5,164 nt of DNA. Origin: Nocardioides sp. Its GTDB lineage: Bacteria; Actinomycetota; Actinomycetes; Propionibacteriales; Nocardioidaceae. The notes beneath the pieces are model-generated. The model was not told the DNA's origin and did not search any database. It saw nothing but the letters and a program-made list of their open reading frames with translations. The DNA lies in NCBI GenBank assembly GCA_003519585.1, contig DOWL01000231.1:12985-18148 (forward strand), read 5' to 3'. Made by a program: the position numbers and the translations under genes. Of this stretch, positions 1-5,164 are shown one piece after another (the first letter of the stretch is position 1; each line of letters starts with the position of its first letter).

Positions 1-62
1 ATAGTCCGTGACGGTTGTGTGGGTCGTCGGGGCCTTTCACCCACACATCCGTCACGGACTAT
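1..62 (-). terminator. Strong hairpin after the leftward hydrolase gene, probable terminator
   Basis: Bases 1-24 pair with 39-62 as an inverted repeat. The outer 14 pairs are perfect, there is one T-T mismatch (15/48), and nine more pairs (16-24 with 39-47) follow, leaving a 14-base loop at 25-38. The structure begins 8 bases past the stop codon of the leftward hydrolase gene, which is where a transcription terminator would sit. No U-tract can be checked for leftward transcription because that side lies outside the window. For rightward transcription a short TTTT occurs at 67-70, six bases after the stem. Actinomycete terminators often lack U-tracts. The stem is longer than usual for a simple terminator, so it could instead be a bidirectional terminator or a dispersed palindromic repeat. 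It may also continue past the left edge. Confidence 0.6.
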
Positions 63-70
63 CCCGATTT

Positions 71-1945
71 TCAGCGCGGAATGTGCTCCCGCCACTCCCG
101 ATGACCGAACGCCTCGTCGCCGTCGAAAGCATCAGTGACGATCACGACGTCGTACCCGTCCACACCGATGTCGACGCGGAGGGTGGAGACGATGCGGAGT
201 TCGATGCCGGGCCAGGTGAGCTCGTAGGTGGTGACGGCGTCGGCCCACTGGGCGAAGGTACGGCGGTCGACACCGACCTCGCCGCGGTAGTCCTCGACGG
301 CGGTGCCGCCATCGGGGATGTCGTACGACGACACGACGTGCGTCGTGGCCGTAGTGGTACGGCGCAGCACGTCCTTCGTGATCGCCCACAGCACCTCCGA
401 GCCGTCCTCGGAGGAGGAGTCGGCGCCGGGGGCGAATACTGGCGGGGCCACGCCGGAGTCGGTCCACAGCGGCAGCTCGAGCGACCCGCCGTGCACGGTG
501 AGGGTGACCGGGCCCGGCGGCGCGATGGTGTTGGGCCAGTCGGCGCCGGCGACCGAGAGCCGCAGCCGGTGCCCGGGGTCGGGGCGGTACGCGCACGCGT
601 CGAGCAGCAGTTGCACGGTCCGGTCGGCCCCGGCGAGGTCGAGGGTGCCGCGGGTGATCAGCGCGGAGGTCCCGTCCGGGAAGACGTCGCAGAGCTTCAC
701 CGACAGCGATGCGTACGGCGCGTCGGCGGACACCTCGAGCGTGACCACAGGCTGACCCACGATCAGCGGCTGCGCGTCCCATTCCCACGTGAGCGACCGG
801 GCGTCGTCCTCGCGCTGGTCGCCCGACAGCCCCCAGGGCAGGTGCCCGGCGCAGTCGATCCAGGCGGCGGTGCCGACGTCGGGCTCGACGACGAGCGACC
901 GCTCACCGTCGACCTCCAACGTCTGGCTGTCGGGCCGCGATACAGGCCATGGCCCGGACACCCAGAACCCTTCGTGCAGTTCGAGGTCCGGCTCGGGCAC
1001 GGTCGAGGTGCGGACGAAGATGTCGGCCCGGTCGGTCCATCCCGAGGTGGCGGAGCCGCGCAGCCAGCGGTCCCACCACGCGACCATCTCGTGGTCGAGG
1101 TCGATCCGCGGGCCGGGGATGGCGGTGGCCGGGTCGGCGTGCGCCCACGGCCCGGCCAGCAGCCGCCATGGCGTGCCCGCCTCGCCGAGGCCGGCCACCG
1201 TGCGGAAGGTGTTGTTGCGGTAGCCGTCGGCCCAGCCGGCGACGATCATCGTGGGGCACTGGATCCGGTCGTAGCCCACATGCTTCAGCGAGCCGGCCCG
1301 CCAGTACGGCCCGTCGCGGTTCTCGCGCAGCCAGGTCAGCAGCCACGGCTCGTTGGTCTCCCACCGGCGCCGCCACTCCGCGCGCCAGTCCCCCAGCCGG
1401 TCCGAGGGCCACTGCGCGGGCACGGGCGGCAGCACGCACATCGGCGTCATGTAGTGGCAGTAATCGACGAGGTCGACGAGCCGCAGCGCGTTGCCCCGCC
1501 AGTGGACGTCGTCGTTCCACCGGTCGTCGCTGGAGTAGATCGCCACGATCGCCTTGAGCGCGGGCGGCCGTTCGGCGGCGATCTGCAGCGAGTTGAAGCC
1601 GGAGTACGACGTGCCGAACATGCCGATGTTCCCGTCGCACCACTCCTGGTCGGCCAGCCAGGCGATCACCGTGCAGAGGTCGGTCCGCTCGACCAGCGGG
1701 TACTCGTCGGTCGCGTCGCCTCCCGACGATCCTGTGCCGCGCAGGTCGACCCGGCACACGGCGTACGCGTGCTTGTCGCGCAGCATCCGATACCCCTCGG
1801 CGTACGACGAGGTGAGGTCGTCCTTGCGGTAGGGCAACGCTTCGAGCAGGCACGGCTGCGGGGTGGCACCGTCGGGCAGGAAGAGCGTGGCCGCCAACTC
1901 CACGCCGTCCGCCATCGGGATCCGGATGGAGTGTTCAGTGCCCAC
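71..1945 (-). CDS. CocE/NonD family alpha/beta hydrolase (X-Pro dipeptidyl-peptidase S15-like)
   Basis: This 624-residue serine hydrolase belongs to the group containing cocaine esterase CocE and the Xaa-Pro dipeptidyl-peptidases, which cleave acyl-ester or amide bonds. The N-terminal alpha/beta hydrolase fold spans about residues 1-290. It holds the nucleophile motif GTSYSG with Ser113, the acid Asp240 in GWADGY, the base His269 in GPWAHAD, and Tyr39 in the PYRK motif, equivalent to the oxyanion-hole Tyr of CocE. A helical cap occupies about 140-225. A beta-rich jelly-roll (X-Pro dipeptidyl-peptidase C-terminal domain) follows from about 290 to 500. The last ~120 residues extend beyond the length of CocE (about 574 residues). 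No signal peptide or membrane segment is visible, so it should be cytoplasmic. The GTG start is supported by a GAGGGAG ribosome site seven bases upstream and by the family-typical opening (IRIPMADGVELAATLFLP). It overlaps the upstream peptidase gene by 11 bases, implying co-translation. Family assignment is firm; the substrate is unknown and could be a peptide, ester or acylated amine. Confidence 0.93.
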   Translation of the reverse strand: MGTEHSIRIPMADGVELAATLFLPDGATPQPCLLEALPYRKDDLTSSYAEGYRMLRDKHAYAVCRVDLRGTGSSGGDATDEYPLVERTDLCTVIAWLADQEWCDGNIGMFGTSYSGFNSLQIAAERPPALKAIVAIYSSDDRWNDDVHWRGNALRLVDLVDYCHYMTPMCVLPPVPAQWPSDRLGDWRAEWRRRWETNEPWLLTWLRENRDGPYWRAGSLKHVGYDRIQCPTMIVAGWADGYRNNTFRTVAGLGEAGTPWRLLAGPWAHADPATAIPGPRIDLDHEMVAWWDRWLRGSATSGWTDRADIFVRTSTVPEPDLELHEGFWVSGPWPVSRPDSQTLEVDGERSLVVEPDVGTAAWIDCAGHLPWGLSGDQREDDARSLTWEWDAQPLIVGQPVVTLEVSADAPYASLSVKLCDVFPDGTSALITRGTLDLAGADRTVQLLLDACAYRPDPGHRLRLSVAGADWPNTIAPPGPVTLTVHGGSLELPLWTDSGVAPPVFAPGADSSSEDGSEVLWAITKDVLRRTTTATTHVVSSYDIPDGGTAVEDYRGEVGVDRRTFAQWADAVTTYELTWPGIELRIVSTLRVDIGVDGYDVVIVTDAFDGDEAFGHREWREHIPR

Positions 1946-3017
1946 GACCGTGCTCCCTCATCAGTCGGACGACGGTGTCCGGGTCGAGTCCTTCGGAGGT
2001 GTTGCCGTCGCGGCCGACCATCGTCGGCGACATCAGCAGCGAGTTGAGCACGGCCTCCTCGGCCGCGTCGACGACCGCCTCGAAGAGGTCGTCGAGGCCG
2101 CGCATCGCGAGCCGCCGGCCACCGCCGTCCTCATCGAGGACGGTCCCGTTCCGGTCGGTCCGCGCGGTGGTGGAGACGGCCAGGAAGATCTCGCCACTGC
2201 CGTGGTGCGCAGTCGAGCCGGTCCGGGCGAGTCCGAGGCCGATCCGCCGGGCCAGCCGCTCGCAGCCGATCGGATCGACGGGGGCGTCGGTGACCACCAC
2301 ACCGATGCACGAGCCGGCCGGCTTGGGGGGATCCACGTGTTCCGGCAGCAGCCGCCCGACCGGTACGCCGTCCACGGTCAGCCGGTCGCGCTGCCCGAAG
2401 TTGGTCATCAGCAGTACGGCGACGGTGTGGCCCCCAGGCGTCACTCGCGACGACGTCCCGATGCCGCCCTTGAAGCCCAGACACGACATCCCGGTCCCGC
2501 CGCCGACCGATCCCTCCTCCGGAGGTGACGTACCGCCGCGGGAGGCGAGGGCAGCCTGGTGAGCGGCCTGGACGTCGTCGGGGCTGACCCACATGGTCCG
2601 GATGTCATTGAGGAAGGAATCGTCGCACTCGGCCACCACGGGCACGAAGATGTCGTCGACGATCGCGGGGTGCCGCTCGAGCTCGAGCATGAAGGCGGCG
2701 TCGTAGACCCGCCCGACCTGGCTGGTCGACGTGAGGTAGACCGGCGACTCGAAGAGCCCCGACTCCTGCAACGACAAGAATCCGGTGCAGTCGCCGAGCC
2801 CGTTGAGGACCGCGCCGCCGCCGACGAGCGGTCGGGGGTACGCGTCCTCGTCCAGGAACAGACACGAGACGCCGGTCCGGGCCGTCTCGCGGGTGAGGGT
2901 GACATGGCCGAGGCCGACGCCGGCCACGTCGAGGACGGAGTTGGTGGGCCCGGTCGGGAGGCCGCCGATGGTGATCCCGAGGTCGCGCGCACGTGGCATG
3001 TGCTCATACTGACCCAT
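1935..3017 (-). CDS. P1 family peptidase (DmpA/BapA-like N-terminal-nucleophile aminopeptidase, S58)
   Basis: This 360-residue protein is related to DmpA (L-aminopeptidase/D-Ala-esterase/amidase) and to beta-aminopeptidase BapA. The family is made as a precursor that cuts itself before an internal Ser, which then becomes the nucleophile. Here the cut would fall at Gly235-Ser236 in PAGSCIGVVVTDAP, giving alpha and beta chains of about 235 and 125 residues. Other family marks are NSVLDVAGVGLGHVT near the N-terminus, VGGGTGMSCLGFKGGIGTSSR at 171-191, Asn206 in LMTNFGQ, and Ser274/Glu276 in HHGSGEIF. The last three match DmpA Asn218, Ser288 and Glu290 in spacing, with DmpA positions recalled from memory. 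DmpA Tyr146 appears to be Asp132 here (VVAECDDSFLND). Length is normal for the family, and no signal peptide is seen. The start is uncertain: the ATG at 3017 has no ribosome site, while Met7 (codon at 2999-2997) begins MPRARDLGI, the usual family opening. It is first in a leftward operon with the hydrolase. Family is secure; substrate is not known. Confidence 0.93.
   Translation of the reverse strand: MGQYEHMPRARDLGITIGGLPTGPTNSVLDVAGVGLGHVTLTRETARTGVSCLFLDEDAYPRPLVGGGAVLNGLGDCTGFLSLQESGLFESPVYLTSTSQVGRVYDAAFMLELERHPAIVDDIFVPVVAECDDSFLNDIRTMWVSPDDVQAAHQAALASRGGTSPPEEGSVGGGTGMSCLGFKGGIGTSSRVTPGGHTVAVLLMTNFGQRDRLTVDGVPVGRLLPEHVDPPKPAGSCIGVVVTDAPVDPIGCERLARRIGLGLARTGSTAHHGSGEIFLAVSTTARTDRNGTVLDEDGGGRRLAMRGLDDLFEAVVDAAEEAVLNSLLMSPTMVGRDGNTSEGLDPDTVVRLMREHGRGH
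1953..1959 (-). promoter_or_regulatory. Ribosome binding site of the CocE-like hydrolase gene
   Basis: On the minus strand GAGGGAG lies seven bases before the GTG start at 1945, inside the last codons of the peptidase gene. It supports this GTG over other start codons. It is the only clear Shine-Dalgarno sequence at a gene start in the window; the other three starts lack one. Confidence 0.6.
3005..3010 (+). promoter_or_regulatory. Possible -10 element for leaderless deacetylase transcript
   Basis: CATACT ends five bases before the ATG at 3016, the position expected of a -10 hexamer when transcription starts at or next to the start codon. It matches TATAAT at four of six positions but lacks the conserved first T, and no clear -35 is seen. 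It is supported indirectly by the absence of any Shine-Dalgarno sequence in front of the gene. Confidence 0.25.
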
Positions 3018-3026
3018 GAGTCAGTA
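3007..3026. promoter_or_regulatory. 20-base palindrome over the divergent gene starts, candidate operator
   Basis: The sequence TACTGACCCATGAGTCAGTA is palindromic at 9 of 10 base pairs; only 3014/3019 do not match. Its centre is a CATG that carries the ATG of the rightward deacetylase (3016-3018) and, on the other strand, the ATG of the leftward peptidase (3017-3015). There is no other intergenic space between the two genes, so their promoters must overlap this site. Dyad symmetry of this length suits a dimeric repressor or activator acting on both directions. No specific regulator family can be named from the motif, and no regulator gene is present in the window. Confidence 0.45.
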
Positions 3027-4080
3027 CGCCGCATCCGTCATCTGGTCGCCGGAGACCCGCCGTCACGACCCCCGGCACGAGGTCTGGGTGGGCGTGCCCA
3101 CCGAGGGCACCGAACGCGCCAACCGGGTCGACGCGATCCTCGCCGCGCTCCGCGCCGACGGCCATCAGCTCATCGAGTCGACCCGCCAGCCGGACGACGC
3201 GCTCCTCGCCGTCCACGATCCCGAGCTGGTGGAGTTCCTCCGGACGGCGGCGGAGCGCTGGGCCGCCGGCCCGTACGACGAGCTCGTCGGTCAGCAGCGG
3301 GTCGTGCCGTACCTCTTCCCGACCCCGGCGATGACCGCGGGGCTGCCGACCCGGCCCGCGGTCGCCGTACATGCGGACGCCGGCCGGTTCGTCTACGACA
3401 CGATGACGCTGGTCGGCCCGGGGACCTGGGAGGCGGCGAGATCGGCCGTCGACTGCGCCGTGCAGGCCGCCGCTCTCGTCGCGGACGGTACGCCGCTCGC
3501 CTACGCGCTGTGCCGCCCGCCCGGCCACCACGCCACCCCGGCGGGCTTCGGCGGCTCCTGCTACCTCAACAACGCCGCGGTCGCAGCGGCGACCCTGCGT
3601 GCGGCCGGGTCGAGCCGGGTCGGGATCGTCGACATCGACGCCCACCAGGGCAATGGCACCGCCGCGATCTTCTACGACCGCTCCGACGTGCGCTACGGCT
3701 CGGTGCACGTCGACCCCGGCGCCGGCTGGTTCCCCCACGTCGTCGGGTACGCCGACGAGACCGGCTCCGGGGCAGGTGCGGGCGCGACCCGCAATCTGCC
3801 GCTTTCCGAGGGGACCGGTGACGAGGAGTGGTTGGCGGCGGTGGCCGAGTTGGCCGACTGGGTCGCTGACTGCGATGCACTCGTGGTCTCCCTCGGCGTG
3901 GACGCGGCCAAGGACGACCCGGAAAGCCCGCTGCAGGTCACCGCGGACGGCTACCGCGAGGCCGGCCGGCTGCTCGGCGCCACCGGGCTGCCCACGGTCG
4001 CCGTACAGGAGGGCGGCTACCACCTCCCGACCCTGGGCGGCCTGGTGGCGGCGTACCTCGCCGGCCACGCGACCGCCTGA
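3016..4080 (+). CDS. Histone deacetylase family zinc amidohydrolase, acetylpolyamine amidohydrolase-like
   Basis: This 354-residue zinc enzyme belongs to the arginase/deacetylase fold and removes acetyl (acyl) groups from amines. Visible active-site parts, in order, are the His pair His171-His172 in RPPGHHA, Asn185-Asn186 in CYLNNAAVA, zinc ligands Asp208 and His210 in VDIDAHQGNG, the third ligand Asp296 in SLGVDAAKDDP, and the transition-state Tyr335 in EGGYH. Spacing parallels the acetylpolyamine amidohydrolase of Mycoplana ramosa (His158/159, Asp195, His197, Asp284, Tyr323, recalled from memory). The DxxxxDP element after the third ligand and the segment HADAGRFVYDTMTLVGPGTWEAA at about 119-141 also resemble that subgroup more than eukaryotic HDACs. 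No signal peptide is present, so it should be cytoplasmic. The ATG is chosen because the protein opens with VIWSPETRRHDPRHEVWVG, as relatives do; no ribosome site precedes it. It is divergent from the peptidase/hydrolase operon, sharing two bases with the peptidase start. Likely substrates are N-acetylated polyamines or other acylated amines; the exact one is not shown. Confidence 0.93.
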   Translation: MSQYAASVIWSPETRRHDPRHEVWVGVPTEGTERANRVDAILAALRADGHQLIESTRQPDDALLAVHDPELVEFLRTAAERWAAGPYDELVGQQRVVPYLFPTPAMTAGLPTRPAVAVHADAGRFVYDTMTLVGPGTWEAARSAVDCAVQAAALVADGTPLAYALCRPPGHHATPAGFGGSCYLNNAAVAAATLRAAGSSRVGIVDIDAHQGNGTAAIFYDRSDVRYGSVHVDPGAGWFPHVVGYADETGSGAGAGATRNLPLSEGTGDEEWLAAVAELADWVADCDALVVSLGVDAAKDDPESPLQVTADGYREAGRLLGATGLPTVAVQEGGYHLPTLGGLVAAYLAGHATA

Positions 4081-4087
4081 GGCCTGA

Positions 4088-4141
4088 CGATTCGTCTGCA
4101 CATCTCAGCCGAGGACGCCCTGTCGGAGCGCAGACGAATCG
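4088..4141. repeat. Perfect 12-base inverted repeat between deacetylase gene and serA
   Basis: CGATTCGTCTGC (4088-4099) is repeated exactly in inverted form as GCAGACGAATCG (4130-4141), with 30 bases between. The centres of the arms are 42 bases apart, four helical turns. The left arm starts seven bases after the deacetylase stop, so as RNA it could form a terminator-like stem, though no U-tract follows. The right arm lies just upstream of the likely serA -10, so as DNA it could be a pair of operator half-sites. Within the interval, CCGA (4109-4112) and TCGG (4123-4126) can extend the fold. Sequence alone does not decide between the two roles. Confidence 0.6.
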
Positions 4142-4145
4142 CTCC
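4125..4145. repeat. Second, overlapping hairpin upstream of serA
   Basis: GGAGCG (4125-4130) and CGCTCC (4140-4145) form a perfect six-pair stem with a nine-base loop. The loop contains most of the right arm of the larger 4088-4141 repeat, so the two structures cannot form at the same time. The hairpin ends directly before the TACCCT hexamer. Confidence 0.4.
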
Positions 4146-4151
4146 TACCCT
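4146..4151 (+). promoter_or_regulatory. Probable -10 element of serA (leaderless)
   Basis: TACCCT fits the actinobacterial TANNNT -10 pattern. Six bases separate it from the GTG start of serA, which would place the transcription start at or beside the start codon, that is, a leaderless mRNA. No Shine-Dalgarno sequence is found before the GTG, which agrees with this. No convincing -35 is present; the expected region falls at about 4121-4128, beside the right arm of the inverted repeat. Confidence 0.4.
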
Positions 4152-4157
4152 GGATGC

Positions 4158-5164
4158 GTGAAGGTCCTCCTCCTCGAGAACATCCATCCGGTCGCCGTCG
4201 AGTCGCTCCAGGCGCGCGGCCACGAGGTCGAGATCCTGGCCGGGTCACTCTCCGAGGACGAGCTCGTGGCCGCGCTCCCGGGCGTCCAGCTGCTCGGGAT
4301 CCGCTCCAACACCCACCTCACCGCGCGGGCGCTCGACGCGGCCACCGACCTGACGGCGGTCGGCTGCTTCTGCATCGGGACCAACCAGGTCGACCTGGTG
4401 GCGGCCGCCGAGCGCGGGATCGCGGTGTTCAACGCGCCTTACTCCAACACCCGCAGCGTGGTCGAGCTCGTCATCGGCGAGATCATCGCGCTGGCCCGCC
4501 GGCTCCCGGAGAAGACGCACAAGATGCACCAGGGCGTCTGGGACAAGTCGGCCAAGGGCAGCCACGAGATCCGCGGCCGCACCCTCGGCATCGTGGGCTA
4601 CGGCAACATCGGCACCCAGCTCTCCAACCTCGCGGAGGCGCTTGGCCTGCGGGTGATCTTCTACGACACCGCCGATCGGCTGGCCCACGGCAACGCCCGC
4701 CGGATGCCGACCCTCGACGCGCTCCTCGCCGAGGCCGACGTCGTCTCGCTGCACGTGGACGGCCGGCCCGGCAACGCCGGTCTGTTCGGCGCCGAGCAGT
4801 TCGCCCGGATGAAGCCGCGTGCGCTGTTCATCAACGCCTCGCGCGGCATGGTCGTCGACGACGTCGCGCTGCGGGAGAACATCGAGTCGGGCCACCTCGC
4901 CGGCGCCGCGCTCGACGTCTTCCCGGTCGAGCCGAAAGCCCAGGGCGACACTTTCGAGTCGGTCCTCCGCGGCCTCGACAACGTCATCCTCACCCCGCAC
5001 GTGGGCGGCAGCACGCTGGAAGCGCAGGACAACATCGGCGTGGAAGTGGCGGCCAAGCTGGTGCGCTACAGCGACAACGGCAGCACCCTGTCGGCGGTCA
5101 ACTTCCCGGAAGTCACCCTGCCCGGCCACGAGGGCAGCCGCCGCATCCTGCACATCCACCGCAA
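4158..5164 (+). CDS. serA: D-3-phosphoglycerate dehydrogenase, partial (right end cut by window)
   Basis: SerA oxidises 3-phosphoglycerate to 3-phosphohydroxypyruvate with NAD, the first step of serine synthesis in the cytoplasm. The 335 codons present closely follow E. coli SerA: GCFCIGTNQVDL at 69-80, SNTRSVVELVIGEI at 96-109, Trp128 in GVWDK, the NAD fold motif GYGNIG at 147-152 with Asp170 at the end of the next strand, and the catalytic set Arg229 (NASRG), Glu258 (PVEP) and His281 (TPHVGGS), equivalent to E. coli Arg240, Glu269 and His292. The linker SAVNFPEV leads into the start of an ACT domain at RRILHIHR, where His334 matches a serine-binding His of E. coli. This predicts the short, ACT-only form with about 60-75 residues missing beyond the edge, and probably feedback inhibition by serine. 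The GTG start fits the family N-terminus and a -10 sequence six bases upstream; no ribosome site is seen. It lies 77 bases after the deacetylase gene, probably with its own promoter. The coordinates stop at the window edge; there is no stop codon. Confidence 0.95.
   Translation, partial: MKVLLLENIHPVAVESLQARGHEVEILAGSLSEDELVAALPGVQLLGIRSNTHLTARALDAATDLTAVGCFCIGTNQVDLVAAAERGIAVFNAPYSNTRSVVELVIGEIIALARRLPEKTHKMHQGVWDKSAKGSHEIRGRTLGIVGYGNIGTQLSNLAEALGLRVIFYDTADRLAHGNARRMPTLDALLAEADVVSLHVDGRPGNAGLFGAEQFARMKPRALFINASRGMVVDDVALRENIESGHLAGAALDVFPVEPKAQGDTFESVLRGLDNVILTPHVGGSTLEAQDNIGVEVAAKLVRYSDNGSTLSAVNFPEVTLPGHEGSRRILHIHR

Noticed and set aside
1..62. Insertion sequence or CRISPR-like repeat at the left edge.
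   Set aside because: There is only one inverted pair, no transposase frame and no regularly spaced direct repeats; a terminator is the simpler reading, with a repeat element kept only as a finding to check.
8..2047. 679-codon open frame on the plus strand, opposite the hydrolase and peptidase genes.
   Set aside because: It has no recognisable domain, is rich in R/G/P/V/H as expected from antisense of GC-rich coding DNA, runs through the hairpin and crosses two well-supported genes.
2559..3821. 420-codon plus-strand open frame across the divergent junction.
   Set aside because: It is antisense to the peptidase and then runs in another frame inside the deacetylase; its composition turns arginine-rich and no motif is seen.
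3004..4101. 365-codon minus-strand open frame opposite the deacetylase.
   Set aside because: The deacetylase frame contains every catalytic motif of its family; this one has low-complexity R/G/V content and no family resemblance.
4154..4156. ATG just upstream of the serA GTG as an alternative start.
   Set aside because: It is in a different reading frame from serA; the GTG at 4158 gives the family N-terminus directly.
4245..5159. 304-codon minus-strand open frame opposite serA.
   Set aside because: The plus strand encodes an unmistakable SerA with catalytic residues; the opposite frame is a shadow of codon-position GC bias.

Overview
The window is high-GC DNA (roughly 70% by eye, not computed) with strongly G/C-ending codons, typical of an actinomycete. 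The family assignments and several starts without a Shine-Dalgarno sequence fit that group. A member of the Propionibacteriales is one possibility, but the sequence alone does not fix the genus. Four protein genes fill almost all of it. There are no rRNA, tRNA, CRISPR or transposase genes.

Layout from left to right. Bases 1-62 form a very strong hairpin (23 of 24 pairs) just beyond the stop of the leftward genes. Bases 71-1945 (-) encode a CocE/NonD-type alpha/beta hydrolase of the X-Pro dipeptidyl-peptidase (S15) group. Bases 1935-3017 (-) encode a P1-family (DmpA/BapA-like, S58) self-cleaving aminopeptidase. The peptidase gene lies upstream of the hydrolase gene, and the two overlap by 11 bases, so they form one leftward operon. 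Bases 3016-4080 (+) encode a zinc-dependent deacetylase of the histone deacetylase / acetylpolyamine amidohydrolase family. Bases 4158 to the right edge (+) encode the first 335 residues of D-3-phosphoglycerate dehydrogenase (SerA), cut off by the window before its ACT domain.

The two transcription directions meet head to head at 3007-3026. Here a 20-base near-perfect palindrome is centred on two ATG codons that overlap by two bases. It is the best candidate control site in the window and may switch both directions together. The 77-base gap between the deacetylase and serA holds a perfect 12-base inverted repeat plus an overlapping, mutually exclusive hairpin. Both sit directly against a TANNNT-type -10 sequence placed for leaderless transcription of serA.

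Functionally, three of the four genes encode enzymes that cleave amide or ester bonds on small molecules: terminal aminoacyl amides, acyl or X-Pro-like bonds, and N-acetyl amines. The divergent cluster therefore looks like a small catabolic module for an acylated or peptidic amine, but the actual substrate is not visible. SerA is a biosynthetic enzyme (serine from 3-phosphoglycerate) and probably only a neighbour. I saw no evidence of a wholly new system. The points of interest are the regulatory structures and the grouping of hydrolases.
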